NCBI RefSeq assembly: GCF_032854445.1
Contig: NW_027018030.1
Span: 1-64,000 of the forward strand
Origin: Liolophura sinensis
Taxonomy: Eukaryota; Mollusca; Polyplacophora; Chitonida; Chitonidae
Length of the DNA: 64,000 nucleotides
Direction of reading: 5' to 3'
The position numbers and the translations under genes were made by a program. Of this stretch, positions 39,601 to 53,740 are shown one piece after another (within the stretch, counting starts at the first letter, position 1; every line of letters begins with the position of its first letter). Under the pieces are notes generated by a model. It was not told where the DNA came from. It ran no database searches and was given only the letters and a program-made list of their open reading frames with translations.

Positions 39601-40528
39601 TTGGATTTTTGCCTGGTATTTTTTCTAATTGAAATCGGCTACATTAACTATGTACAATCGCGACTGGTCATTACTATATTCAACTTTTCATTATAAGTTA
39701 TGTGCCCTTCGGTAGCCCAGACGACGTCAAATCTTTGGGCCAAGCCCATTTAACTCACCCAGCAAATGTCTTACTTCTAAGTCGAAGACAAACTCAATGT
39801 CTTTATCTACATGTAGAAAAACCACACCATTTGTATATAAAAAAAACACAAGGTACTTGATACAGTCCGCTGTAAAAAGTACAATTGAACACTGACCCAC
39901 ATCAATAAGGTGCCAAAAGATGCGCAATTGGGCCAGGCATCTCCAGCTGTTGAAAAATTGCAAATTTCCTTGGTTTCCATGGACTAAGAGCCGTTGCTGG
40001 GCACGTGATCTTGACATCAATGATTATTCATTTGTGGCTACAGCCAAAAGTATTGGTCGGAGAGCAACGCGGTTTGCACCATTCGATTTCTCGTCAAAAA
40101 ATACGTCGGATTAGCCTCTTACCAGCAGCATTGGAACAGTTTTTCCACTTTTGGATTTTTACCTGGTCTTTTTGCTAATTGAAATCGGCTACATTAACTA
40201 TGTACAATCGCGACTGGTCATTACTATATTTAACTTTTCATTATAAGTTATGTGCCCTTCGGTAGCCTAGACGACGTCAAATCTTCGGGCCAAGCCCATT
40301 TAACTCACCCAGCAAATGTCTTACTTCTAAGTCGAAGACAAACTCAATGTCTTTATCTACATGTAGAAAAACCACACCATTTGTATATAAAAAAAACACA
40401 AGGTACATGATACAGTCTGCTGTAAAAAGTACAATTGAACACTGACCCACATCAATAAGGTGCCAAAATAGGCGCAATTGGGCCAGGCATCTCCAGCTGT
40501 TGAAAAATTGCAAATTTCCTTGGTTTCC
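36672..40528. repeat. B-region left section, seven single-monomer variants
   Basis: B monomers immediately right of the junction. The unit around 37,401-37,950 carries AAGGCACTTG (about 37,651), which also marks units near 41,503, 44,806, 54,714, 58,018, 60,219 and 63,523. About 37,400-38,150 resembles 41,250-42,000 seven monomers later (offset 3,850). The unit at 38,181-38,203 has a run of 11 A where others have AAAAAAAACACAA. From about 39,372 the sequence tracks 52,584 onward at an offset of 13,212, so part of this section belongs to a larger copy. Confidence 0.8.
37346..37895. repeat. Representative B monomer with internal landmarks
   Basis: A 550-bp unit beginning at the AAAAAATACG equivalent of the A start. 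Compared with A it has CTACATGTAG, which with its flanks forms the perfect 12-bp palindrome TCTACATGTAGA. It also has a TATATAAAA run followed by an 8-A tract, and the altered GATTATTCATTTGTGG segment that destroys the AATGATCATT palindrome of A. CACGTG and TCCATGGA are kept. Confidence 0.9.
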
Positions 40529-43500
40529 ATGTAGTAAGAGCCGTTGCTGGGCACGTGATCTTGACATCAATGATTATTCATTTGTGGCTACAGCCAAAAG
40601 TATTGGTCGGAGAGCAACGCGGTTTGCACCATTCGATTTCTCGTCAAAAAATACGTCGGATTAGCCTCCTACCAGCAGCATTGGAACAGTTTTTCCACTT
40701 TTAGATTTTTGCCTGGCCTTTTTGCTAATTGAAATCGGCTACATTAACTATGTACAATCGCGACTGGTCATTACTATATTCAACTTTTCATTATAAGTTA
40801 TGTGCCCTTCGGTAGCCCAGACGACGTCAAATCTTTGGGCCAAGCCCATTTAACTCACCCAGCAAATGTCTTACTTCTAAGTCGAAGACAAACTCAATGT
40901 CTTTATCTACATGTAGAAAAACCACACCATTTGTATATAAAAAAAACACAAGGTACTTGATACAGTCCGCTGTAAAAAGTACAATTGAACATTGACCCAC
41001 ATCAATAAGGTGCCAAAAGATACGCAATTGGGCCAGGCATCTCCAGCTGTTGAAAAATTGCAAATTTCCTTGGTTTCCATGGAGTAAGAGCCGTTGCTGG
41101 GCACGTGATCTTGACATCAATGATTATTCATTTGTGGCTACAGCCAAAAGTATTGGTCGGAGAGCAACGCGGTTTGCACCATTCGATTTCTCGTCAAAAA
41201 ATACGTCGGATTAGCCTCTTACCAGCAGCATTGGAACAGTTTTTCTACTTTTGGATTTTTGCCTGGTCTTTTTGCGAATTGAAATCGGCTACATTAACTA
41301 TGTACAATCGCGACTGGTCATTACTATATTCAACTTTTCATTATAAGTTATGTGCCCTTCGGTAGCCCAGACGGCGTCAAATCTTTGGGCCAAGCCCATT
41401 TAACTCACCCAGCAAATGTCTTACTTCTAAGTCGAAGACAAACTCAATGTCTTTATCTACATGTAGAAAAACCACACCATTTGTATATAAAAAAAACACA
41501 AGGCACTTGATACAGTCCGCTGTAAAAAGTACAATTGAACACTGACCCACATCAATAAGGTGCCAAAAGATGCGCAATTGGGCCAGGCATCTCCAGCTGT
41601 TGAAAAATTGCAAATTTCCTTGGTTTCCATGGAGTAAGAGCCGTTGCTGGGCACGTGATCTTGACATCAATGATTATTCATTTGTGGCTACAGCCAAAAG
41701 TATTGGTCGGAGAGCAACGTGGTTTGCACCATTCGATTTCTCGTCAAAAAATACGTCGGATTAGCCTCTTACCAGCAGCATTGGAACAGTTTTTCTACTT
41801 TTGGATTTTTGCCTGGTCTTTTTGCGAATTGAAATCGGCTACATTAACTATGTACAATCGCGACTGGTCATTACTATATTCAACTTTTCATTATAAGTTA
41901 TGTGCCCTTCGGTAGCCCAGACGACGTCAAATCTTTGGGCCAAGCCCATTTAACTCACCCAGCAGTTGTCTTACTTCTAAGTCGAAGACAAACTCAATGT
42001 CTTTATCTACGTGTAGAAAAACCACACCATTTGTATATAAAAAAAAACAAAAGGTACTTGATACAGTCCGCTGTAAAAAATACAATTGAACACTGACCCA
42101 CATCAATAAGGTGCCAAAAGATGCGCAATCGGGCCAGGCATCTCCAGCTGTTGAAAAATTGCAAATTTCCTTGGTTTCCATGGAGTAAGAGCCGTTGCTG
42201 GGCACGTGATCTTGACATCAATGATTATTCATTTGTGGCTACAGCCAAAAGTGTTGGTCGGAGAGCAACGCGGTTTGCACCATTCGATTTCTCGTCAAAA
42301 AATACGTCGGATTAGCCTCTTACCAGCAGCATTGGAACAGTTTTTCTACTTTTGGATTTTTGCCTGGTCTTTTTGCGAATTGAAATCGGCTACATTAACT
42401 ATGTACAATCGCGACTGGTCATTACTATATTCAACTTTTCATTATAAGTTATGTGCCCTTCGGTAGCCCAGACGACGTCAAATCTTTGGGCCAAGCCCAT
42501 TTAACTCACCCAGCAGTTGTCTTACTTCTAAGTCGAAGACAAACTCAATGTCTTTATCTACATGTAGAAAAACCACACCATTTGTATATAAAAAAAAACA
42601 CAAGGTACTTGATACAGTCCGCTGTAAAAAGTACAATTGAACACTGACCCACATCAATAAGGTGCCAAAAGATGCGCAATTGGGCCAGGCATCTCCAGCT
42701 GTTGAAAAATTGCAAATTTCCTTGGTTTCCATGGAGTAAGAGCCGTTGCTGGGCACGTGATCTTGACATCAATGATTATTCATTTGTGGCTACAGCCAAA
42801 AGTGTTGGTCGGAGAGCAACGCGGTTTGCACCATTCGATTTCTCGTCAAAAAATACGTCGGATTAGCCTCTTACCAGCAGCATTGGAACAGTTTTTCCAC
42901 TTTTGGATTTTTGCCTGGTCTTTTTGCTAATTGAAATCGGCTACATTAACTATGTACAATCGCGACTGGTCATTACTATATTCAACTTTTCATTATAAGT
43001 TATGTGCCCTTCGGTAGCCCAGACGACGTCAAATCTTTGGGCAAAGCCCATTTAACTCACCCAGCAAATGACTTACTTCTAAGTCGAAGACAAACTCAAT
43101 GTCTTTATCTACATGTAGAAAAACCACACCATTTGTATATAAAAAAAACACAAGGTACATGATAAAGTCTGCTGTAAAAGGTACAATTGAACACTGACCC
43201 ACATCAATAAGGTGCCAAAAGATGCGCAATTGGGCCAGGCATCTCCAGCTGTTGAAAAATTGCAAATTTCCTTGGTTTCCATGGAGTAAGAGCCGTTGCT
43301 GGGCACGTGATCTTGACATCAATGATTATTCATTTGTGGCTACAGCCAAAAGTATTGGTCGGAGAGCAACGCGGTTTGCACCATTCGATTTCTCGTCAAA
43401 AAATACGTCGGATTAGCCTCTTACCAGCAGCATTGGAACAGTTTTTCCACTTTTGGATTTTTGCCTGGTATTTTTTCTAATTGAAATCGGCTACATTAAC

Positions 43501-45955
43501 TATGTACAATCGCGACTAGTCATTACTATATTCAACTTTTCATTATAAGTTATGTGCCCTTCGGTAGCCCAGACGACGTCAAATCTTTGGGCCAAGCCCA
43601 TTTAACTCACCCAGCAAATGTCTTACTTCTAAGTCCAAGACAAACTCAATGTCTTTATCTACATGTAGAAAAACCACACCATTTGTATATAAAAAAAACA
43701 CAAGGTACATGATACAGTCTGCTGTAAAAAGTACAATTGAACACTGACCCACATCAATAAGGTGCCAAAAGATGCGCAATTGGGCCAGGCATCTCCAGCT
43801 GTTGAAAAATTGCAAATTTCCTTGGTTTCCATGGAGTAAGAGCCGTTGCTGGGCACGTGATCTTGACATCGATGATTATTCATTTGTGGCTACAGCCAAA
43901 AGTATTGGTCGGAGAGCAACGTGGTTTGCACCATTCGATTTCTCGTCAAAAAATACGTCGGATTAGCCTCTTACCAGCAGCATTGGAACAGTTTTTCCAC
44001 TTTTGGATTTTTGCCTGGTATTTTTTCTAATTGAAATCGGCTACATTAACTATGTACAATCGCGACTGGTCATTACTATATTTAACTTTTCATTATAAGT
44101 TATGTGCCCTTCGGTAGCCCAGACGACGTCAAATCTTTGGGCCAAGCCCATTTAACTCACCCAGCAAATGTCTTACTTCTAAGTCGAAGACAAACTCAAT
44201 GTCTTTATCTACATGTAGAAAAACCACACCATTTGTATATAAAAAAAACACAAGGTACTTGATACAGTCCGCTGTAAAAAGTACAATTTAACACTGACCC
44301 ACATCAATAAGGTGCCAAAAGATGCGCAATTGGGCCAGGCATCCCCAGCTGTTGAAAAATTGCAAATTTCCTTGGTTTCCATGGAGTAAGAGCCGTTGCT
44401 GGGCACGTGATCTTGATATCAATGATTATTCATTTGTGGCTACAGCCAAAAGTATTGGTCGGAGAGCAACGCGGTTTGCACCATTCGATTTCTCGTCAAA
44501 AAATACGTCGGATTAGCCTCTTACCAGCAGCATTGGAACAGTTTTTCTACTTTTGGATTTTTGCCTGGTCTTTTTGCGAATTGAAATCGGCTACATTAAC
44601 TATGTACAATCGCGACTGGTCATTACTATATTCAACTTTTCATTATAAGTTATGTGCCCTTCGGTAGCCTCAGACGACGTCAAATCTTTGGGCCAAGCCC
44701 ATTTAACTCACCCAGCAAATGTCTTACTTCTAAGTCCAAGACAAACTCAATGTCTTTATCTACATGTAGAAAAACCACACCATTTGTATATAAAAAAAAC
44801 ACAAGGCACTTGATACAGTCCGCTGTAAAAAGTACAATTGAACACTGACCCACATCAATAAGGTGCCAAAAGATGCGCAATTGGGCCAGGCATCTCCAGC
44901 TGTTGAAAAATTGCAAATTTCCTTGGTTTCCATGGAGTAAGAGCCGTTGCTGGGCACGTGATCTTGACATCAATGATTATTCATTTGTGGCTACAGCCAA
45001 AAGTATTGGTCGGAGAGCAACGTGGTTTGCACCATTCGATTTCTCGTCAAAAAATACGTCGGATTAGCCTCTTACCAGCAGCATTGGAACAGTTTTTCTA
45101 CTTTTGGATTTTTGCCTGGTCTTTTTGCGAATTGAAATCGGCTACATTAACTATGTACAATCGCGACTGGTCATTACTATATTCAACTTTTCATTATAAG
45201 TTATGTGCCCTTCGGTAGCCCAGACGACGTCAAATCTTTGGGCCAAGCCCATTTAACTCACCCAGCAGTTGTCTTACTTCTAAGTCGAAGACAAACTCAA
45301 TGTCTTTATCTACATGTAGAAAAACCACACCATTTGTATATAAAAAAAAACACAAGGTACTTGATACAGTCTGCTGTAAAAAGTACAATTGAACACTGAC
45401 CCACATCAATAAGGTGCCAAAAGATGCGCAATTGGGCCAGGCATCTCCAGCTGTTGAAACATTGCAAATTTCCTTGGTTTCCATGGAGTAAGAGCCGTTG
45501 CTGGGCACGTAATCTTGATATCAATGATTATTCATTTGTGGCTACAGCCAAAAGTGTTGGTCGGAGAGCAACGCGGTTTGCACCATTCGATTTCTCGTCA
45601 AAAAATACGTCGGATTAGCCTCTTACCAGCAGCATTGGAACAGTTTTTCTACTTTTGGATTTTTGCCTGGTCTTTTTGCGAATTGAAATCGGCTACATTA
45701 ACTATGTACAATCGCGACTGGTCATTACTATATTCAACTTTTCATTATAAGTTATGTGCCCTTCGGTAGCCCAGACGACGTCAAATCTTTGGGTCAAGCC
45801 CATTTAACTCACCCAGCAGTTGTCTTACTTCTAAGTCGAAGACAAACTCAATGTCTTTATCTACATGTAGAAAAACCACACCATTTGTATATAAAAAAAA
45901 ACACAAGGTTACTTGATACAGTCCGCTGTAAAAAGTACAATTGAACACTGACCCA
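40529..45955. repeat. 10-monomer higher-order repeat, copy 1
   Basis: Matches 53,741 to about 59,165 at an offset of 13,212-13,213. Shared rare states in the same order are ATGTAGTAAG (40,529), GAACATTGACC with GATACGCAA (about 40,988-41,033), ACGGCGTC (41,372), GGCACTTG (41,503), ACAAAAGG (42,048), AGCAAATGACTT with GATAAAGTC (43,064-43,169), GACTAGTC (43,513), CATCGATGA (43,867), AATTTAACAC (44,286) and TAGCCTCAGACG (44,665). The right limit is before 46,034, where copy 2 has ATGTAGTAAG and this one does not. Confidence 0.85.
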
Positions 45956-48900
45956 CATCAATAAGGTGCCAAAAGATGCGCAATTGGGCCAGGCATCTCC
46001 AGCTGTTGAAAAATTGCAAATTTCCTTGGTTTCCATGGAGTAAGAGCCGTTGCTGGGCACGTGATCTTGACATCAATGATTATTCATTTGTGGCTACAGC
46101 CAAAAGTGTTGGTCGGAGAGCAACGCGGTTTGCACCATTCGATTTCTCGTCAAACAATACGTCGGATTAGTCTCTTACCAGCAGCATTGGAACAGTTTTT
46201 CCACTTTTGGATTTTTGCCTGGTCTTTTTGCTAATTGAAATCGGCCACATTAACTATGTACAATCGCGACTGGTCATTACTATATTCAACTTTTCATTAT
46301 AAGTTATGTGCCCTTCGGTAGCCCAGACGACGTCAAATCTTTGGGCCAAGCCCATTTAACTCACCCAGCAGTTGTCTTACTTCTAAGTCGAAGACAAACT
46401 CAATGTCTTTATCTACATGTAGAAAAACCACACCATTTGTATATAAAAAAAACACAAGGTACTTGATACAGTCCGCTGTAAAAAGTACAATTGAACACTG
46501 ACCCACATCAATAAGGTGCCAAAAGATGCGCAATTGGGCCAGGCATCTCCAGCTGTTGAAAAATTGCAAATTTCCTTGGTTTCCATGGAGTAAGAGCCGT
46601 TGCTGGGCACGTGATCTTGATATCAATGATTATTCATTTGTGGCTACAGCCAAAAGTATTGGTCGGAGAGCAACGCGGTTTGCACCATTCGATTTCTCGT
46701 CAAAAAATACGTCGGATTAGCCTCTTACCAGCAGCATTGGAACAGTTTTTCCACTTTTGGATTTTTACCTGGTCTTTTTGCTAATTGAAATCGGCTACAT
46801 TAACTATGTACAATCGCGACTGGTCATTACTATATTCAACTTTTCATTATAAGTTATGTGCCCTTCGGTAGCCCAGACGACGTCAAATCTTTGGGCCAAG
46901 CCCATTTAACTCACCCAGCAAATGTCTTACTTCTAAGTCGAAGACAAACTCAATGCCTTTATCTACATGTAGAAAAACCACACCATTTGTATATAAAAAA
47001 AAACACAAGGTACATGATAAAGTCTGCTGTAAAAAGTACAATTGAACACTGACCCACATCAATAAGGTGCCAAAAGATGCGCAATTGGGCCAGGCATCTC
47101 CAGCTGTTGAAAAATTGCAAAATTTCCTTGGTTTCCATGGAGTAAGAGCCGTTGCTGGGCACGTGATCTTGACATCAATAATTATTCATTTGTGGCTACA
47201 GCCAAAAGTATTGGTCGGAGAGCAACGCGGTTTGCACCATTCGATTTCTCGTCAAAAAATACGTCGGATTAGCCTCTTACCAGCAGCATTGGAACAGTTT
47301 TTTCCACTTTTGGATTTTTGCCTGGTATTTTTTCTAATTGAAATCGGCTACATTAACTATGTACAATCGCGACTGGTCATTACTATATTCAACTTTTCAT
47401 TATAAGTTATGTGCCCTTCGGTAGCCCAGACGACGTCAAATCTTTGGGCCAAGCCCATTTAACTCACCCAGCAAATGTCTTACTTCTAAGTCCAAGACAA
47501 ACTCAATGTCTTTATCTACATGTAGAAAAACCACACCATTTGTATATAAAAAAAACACAAGGTACATGATACAGTCTGCTGTAAAAAGTACAATTGAACA
47601 CTGACCCACATCAATAAGGTGCCAAAAGATGCGCAATTGGGCCAGGCATCCCCAGCTGTTGAAAAATTGCAAATTTCCTTGGTTTCCATGGAGTAAGAGC
47701 CGTTGCTGGGCACGTGATCTTGATATCAATGATTATTCATTTGTGGCTACAGCAAAAGTATTGGTCGGAGAGCAACGCGGTTTGCACCATTCGATTTTGT
47801 CGTCAAAAAATACGTCGGATTAGCCTCTTACCAGCAGCATTGGAACAGTTTTTCTACTTTTGGATTTTTGCCTGGTATTTTTTCTAATTGAAATCGGCTA
47901 CATTAACTATGTACAATCGCGACTGGTCATTACTATATTCAACTTTTCATTATAAGTTATGTGCCCTTCGGTAGCCCAGACGACGTCAAATCTTTGGGCC
48001 AAGCCCATTTAACTCACCCAGCAGTTGTCTTACTTCTAAGTCGAAGACAAACTCAATGTCTTTATCTACATGTAGAAAAACCACACCATTTGTATATAAA
48101 AAAAAACACAAGGTACTTGATACAGTCCGCTGTAAAAAGGTACAATTGAACACTGACCCACATCAATAAGGTGCCAAAAGATGCGCAATTGGGCCAGGCA
48201 TCTCCAGCTGTTGAAAAATTGCAAATTTCCTTGGTTTCCATGGAGTAAGAGCCGTTGCTGGGCACGTGATCTTGACATCAATGATTATTCATTTGTGGCT
48301 ACAGCCAAAAGTGTTGGTCGGAGAGCAACGCGGTTTGCACCATTCGATTTCTCGTCAAAAAATACGTCGGATTAGTCTCTTACCAGCAGCATTGGAACAG
48401 TTTTTCCACTTTTGGATTTTTGCCTGGTCTTTTTGCTAATTGAAATCGGCTACATTAACTATGTACAATCGCGACTGGTCATTACTATATTCAACTTTTC
48501 ATTATAAGTTATGTGCCCTTCGGTAGCCCAGACGACGTCAAATCTTTGGGCAAAGCCCATTTAACTCACCCAGCAAATGACTTACTTCTAAGTCGAAGAC
48601 AAACTCAATGTCTTTATCTACATGTAGAAAAACCACACCATTTGTATATAAAAAAAACACAAGGTACATGATAAAGTCTGCTGTAAAAGGTACAATTGAA
48701 CACTGACCGACATCAATAAGGTGCCAAAAGATGCGCAATTGGGCCAGGCATCTCCAGCTGTTGAAAAATTGCAAATTTCCTTGGTTTCCATGGAGTAAGA
48801 GCCGTTGCTGGGCACGTGATCTTGACATCAATGATTATTCATTTGTGGCTACAGCCAAAAGTATTGGTCGGAGAGCAACGCGGTTTGCACCATTCGATTT

Positions 48901-50030
48901 CTCGTCAAAAAATACGTCGGATTAGCCTCTTACCAGCAGCATTGGAACAGTTTTTCCACTTTTGGATTTTTGCCTGGTATTTTTTCTAATTGAAATCGGC
49001 TACATTAACTATGTACAATCGCGACTAGTCCATTACTATATTCAACTTTTCATTATAAGTTATGTGCCCTTCGGTAGCCCAGACGACGTCAAATCTTTGG
49101 GCCAAGCCCATTTAACTCACCCAGCAAATGTCTTACTTCTAAGTCGAAGACAAACTCAATGTCTTTATCTACATGTAGAAAAACCACACCATTTGTATAT
49201 AAAAAAAACACAAGGTACTTGATACAGTCCGCTGTAAAAAGTACAATTGAACACTGACCCACATCAATAAGGTGCCAAAAGATGCGCAATTGGGCCAGGC
49301 ATCCCCAGCTGTTGAAAAATTGCAAATTTCCTTGGTTTCCATGGAGTAAGAGCCGTTGCTGGGCACGTGATCTTGATATCAATGATTATTCATTTGTGGC
49401 TACAGCCAAAAGTATTGGTCGGAGAGCAACGCGGTTTCCACCATTCGATTTCTCGTCAAAAAATACGTCGGATTAGCCTCTTACCAGCAGCATTGGAACA
49501 GTTTTTCTACTTTTGGATTTTTGCCTGGTATTTTTTCTAATTGAAATCGGCTACATTAACTATGTACAATCGCGACTGGTCATTACTATATTCAACTTTT
49601 CATTATAAGTTATGTGCCCTTCGGTAGCCCAGACGACGTCAAATCTTTGGGCCAAGCCCATTTAACTCACCCAGCAAATGTCTTACTTCTAAGTCGAAGA
49701 CAAACTCAATGTCTTTATCTACATGTAGAAAAACCACACCATTTGTATATAAAAAAAACACAAGGTACTTGATACAGTCCGCTGTAAAAAGTACAATTGA
49801 ACACTGACCCACATCAATAAGGTGCCAAAAGATGCGCAATTGGGCCAGGCATCTCCAGCTGTTGAAAAATTGCAAATTTCCTTGGTTTCCATGGAGTAAG
49901 AGCCGTTGCTGGGCACGTGATTATGACATCAATGATTATTCATTTGTGGCTACAGCCAAAAGTATTGGTCGGAGAGCAACGCGGTTTGCACCATTCGATT
50001 TCTCGTCAAAAAATACGTCGGATTAGCCTC

Positions 50031-50580
50031 TTACCAGCAGCATTGGAACAGTTTTTCCACTTTTGGATTTTTACCTGGTCTTTTTGCTAATTGAAATCGG
50101 CTACATTAACTATGTACAATCGCGACTGGTCATTACTATATTTAACTTTTCATTATAAGTTATGTGCCCTTCGGTAGCCCAGACGACGTCAAATCTTCGG
50201 GCCAAGCCCATTTAACTCACCCAGCAAATGTCTTACTTCTAAGTCGAAAACAAACTCAATGTCTTTATCTACATGTAGAAAAACCACACCATTTGTATAT
50301 AAAAAAAACACAAGGTACATGATACAGTCTGCTGTAAAAAGTACAATTGAACACTGACCCACATCAATAAGGTGCCAAAAGATGCGCAATTGGGCCAGGC
50401 ATCTCCAGCTGTTGAAAAATTGCAAATTTCCTTGGTTTCCATGTAGTAAGAGCCGTTGCTGGGCACGTGATCTTGACATCAATGATTATTCATTTGTGGC
50501 TACAGCCAAAAGTATTGGTCGGAGAGCAACGCGGTTTGCACCATTCGATTTCTCGTCAAAAAATACGTCGGATTAGCCTC
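50031..50580. repeat. Tandem identical B monomer, copy 1
   Basis: This 550-bp unit and the next read the same at every base I compared. Rare states shared by both are ATCTTCGGGCC, GTCGAAAAC, ATATTTAAC and ATGTAGTAAG. A third copy stands alone at about 53,331-53,880. Confidence 0.9.
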
Positions 50581-51130
50581 TTACCAGCAGCATTGGAACA
50601 GTTTTTCCACTTTTGGATTTTTACCTGGTCTTTTTGCTAATTGAAATCGGCTACATTAACTATGTACAATCGCGACTGGTCATTACTATATTTAACTTTT
50701 CATTATAAGTTATGTGCCCTTCGGTAGCCCAGACGACGTCAAATCTTCGGGCCAAGCCCATTTAACTCACCCAGCAAATGTCTTACTTCTAAGTCGAAAA
50801 CAAACTCAATGTCTTTATCTACATGTAGAAAAACCACACCATTTGTATATAAAAAAAACACAAGGTACATGATACAGTCTGCTGTAAAAAGTACAATTGA
50901 ACACTGACCCACATCAATAAGGTGCCAAAAGATGCGCAATTGGGCCAGGCATCTCCAGCTGTTGAAAAATTGCAAATTTCCTTGGTTTCCATGTAGTAAG
51001 AGCCGTTGCTGGGCACGTGATCTTGACATCAATGATTATTCATTTGTGGCTACAGCCAAAAGTATTGGTCGGAGAGCAACGCGGTTTGCACCATTCGATT
51101 TCTCGTCAAAAAATACGTCGGATTAGCCTC
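50581..51130. repeat. Tandem identical B monomer, copy 2
   Basis: Direct duplicate of 50,031-50,580 with no visible difference. This makes it one of the most recent events in the window, since B units normally differ from their neighbours at several sites. Confidence 0.9.
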
Positions 51131-53740
51131 TTACCAGCAGCATTGGAACAGTTTTTCCACTTTTGGATTTTTGCCTGGCCTTTTTGCTAATTGAAATCGG
51201 CTACATTAACTATGTACAATCGCGACTGGTCATTACTATATTCAACTTTTCATTATAAGTTATGTGCCCTTCGGTAGCCCAGACGACGTCAAATCTTTGG
51301 GCCAAGCCCATTTAACTCACCCAGCAAATGTCTTACTTCTAAGTCGAAGACAAACTCAATGCCTTTATCTACATGTAGAAAAACCACACCATTTGTATAT
51401 AAAAAAAACACAAGGTACATGATAAAGTCTGCTGTAAAAAGTACAATTGAACACTGACCCACATCAATAAGGTGCCAAAAGATGCGCAATTGGGCCAGGC
51501 ATCTCCAGCTGTTGAAAAATTGCAAATTTCCTTGGTTTCCATGGAGTAAGAGCCGTTGCTGGGCACGTGATCTTGACATCAATAATTATTCATTTGTGGC
51601 TACAGCCAAAAGTATTGGTCGGAGAGCAACGCGGTTTGCACCATTCGATTTCTCGTCAAAAAATACGTCGGATTAGCCTCTTACCAGCAGCATTGGAACA
51701 GTTTTTCCACTTTTGGATTTTTGCCTGGTATTTTTTCTAATTGAAATCGGCTACATTAACTATGTACAATCGCGACTGGTCATTACTATATTCAACTTTT
51801 CATTATAAGTTATGTGCCCTTCGGTAGCCCAGACGACGTCAAATCTTTGGGCCAAGCCCATTTAACTCACCCAGCAAATGTCTTACTTCTAAGTCGAAGA
51901 CAAACTCAATGTCTTTATCTACATGTAGAAAAACCACACCATTTGTATATAAAAAAAACACAAGGTACATGATACAGTCTGCTGTAAAAAGTACAATTGA
52001 ACACTGACCCACATCAATAAGGTGCCAAAAGATGCGCAATTGGGCCAGGCATCCCCAGCTGTTGAAAAATTGCAAATTTCCTTGGTTTCCATGGAGTAAG
52101 AGCCGTTGCTGGGCACGTGATCTTGATATCAATGATTATTCATTTGTGGCTACAGCCAAAGTATTGGTCGGAGAGCAACGCGGTTTGCACCATTCGATTT
52201 TGTCGTCAAAAAATACGTCGGATTAGCCTCTTACCAGCAGCATTGGAACAGTTTTTCTACTTTTGGATTTTTGCCTGGTATTTTTTCTAATTGAAATCGG
52301 CTACATTAACTATGTACAATCGCGACTGGTCATTACTATATTCAACTTTTCATTATAAGTTATGTGCCCTTCGGTAGCCCAGACGACGTCAAATCTTTGG
52401 GCCAAGCCCATTTAACTCACCCAGCAAATGTCTTACTTCTAAGTCGAAGACAAACTCAATGTCTTTATCTACATGTAGAAAAACCACACCATTTGTATAT
52501 AAAAAAAACACAAGGTACTTGATACAGTCCGCTGTAAAAAGTACAATTGAACACTGACCCACATCAATAAGGTGCCAAAAGATGCGCAATTGGGCCAGGC
52601 ATCCCCAGCTGTTGAAAAATTGCAAATTTCCTTGGTTTCCATGGAGTAAGAGCCGTTGCTGGGCACGTGATCTTGATATCAATGATTATTCATTTGTGGC
52701 TACAGCCAAAAGTATTGGTCGGAGAGCAACGCGGTTTGCACCATTCGATTTCTCGTCAAAAAATACGTCGGATTAGCCTCTTACCAGCAGCATTGGAACA
52801 GTTTTTCTACTTTTGGATTTTTGCCTGGTATTTTTTCTAATTGAAATCGGCTACATTAACTATGTACAATCGCGACTGGTCATTACTATATTCAACTTTT
52901 CATTATAAGTTATGTGCCCTTCGGTAGCCCAGACGACGTCAAATCTTTGGGCCAAGCCCATTTAACTCACCCAGCAAATGTCTTACTTCTAAGTCGAAGA
53001 CAAACTCAATGTCTTTATCTACATGTAGAAAAACCACACCATTTGTATATAAAAAAAACACAAGGTACTTGATACAGTCCGCTGTAAAAAGTACAATTGA
53101 ACACTGACCCACATCAATAAGGTGCCAAAAGATGCGCAATTGGGCCAGGCATCTCCAGCTGTTGAAAAATTGCAAATTTCCTTGGTTTCCATGGAGTAAG
53201 AGCCGTTGCTGGGCACGTGATCTTGACATCAATGATTATTCATTTGTGGCTACAGCCAAAAGTATTGGTCGGAGAGCAACGCGGTTTGCACCATTCGATT
53301 TCTCGTCAAAAAATACGTCGGATTAGCCTCTTACCAGCAGCATTGGAACAGTTTTTCCACTTTTGGATTTTTACCTGGTCTTTTTGCTAATTGAAATCGG
53401 CTACATTAACTATGTACAATCGCGACTGGTCATTACTATATTTAACTTTTCATTATAAGTTATGTGCCCTTCGGTAGCCCAGACGACGTCAAATCTTCGG
53501 GCCAAGCCCATTTAACTCACCCAGCAAATGTCTTACTTCTAAGTCGAAAACAAACTCAATGTCTTTATCTACATGTAGAAAAACCACACCATTTGTATAT
53601 AAAAAAAACACAAGGTACATGATACAGTCTGCTGTAAAAAGTACAATTGAACACTGACCCACATCAATAAGGTGCCAAAAGATGCGCAATTGGGCCAGGC
53701 ATCTCCAGCTGTTGAAAAATTGCAAATTTCCTTGGTTTCC

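Larger units (their letters stand above)
45956..53740. repeat. B mosaic segment between higher-order repeat copies
   Basis: About fourteen monomers assembled from segments found elsewhere in B. About 46,790-48,020 matches 51,190-52,420 (offset about 4,403; shared AATGCCTTTATC, AATAATTATTC, GATTTTGTCG). About 47,890-49,145 matches 55,595-56,850 (offset 7,704; shared AAAAAGGTACAA, GACCGACATC). About 49,031-51,340 matches 52,331-54,090 (offset 3,300, then 2,750 after one extra monomer). The unit at 49,921 carries an A-type GATTATGAC. Confidence 0.78.
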
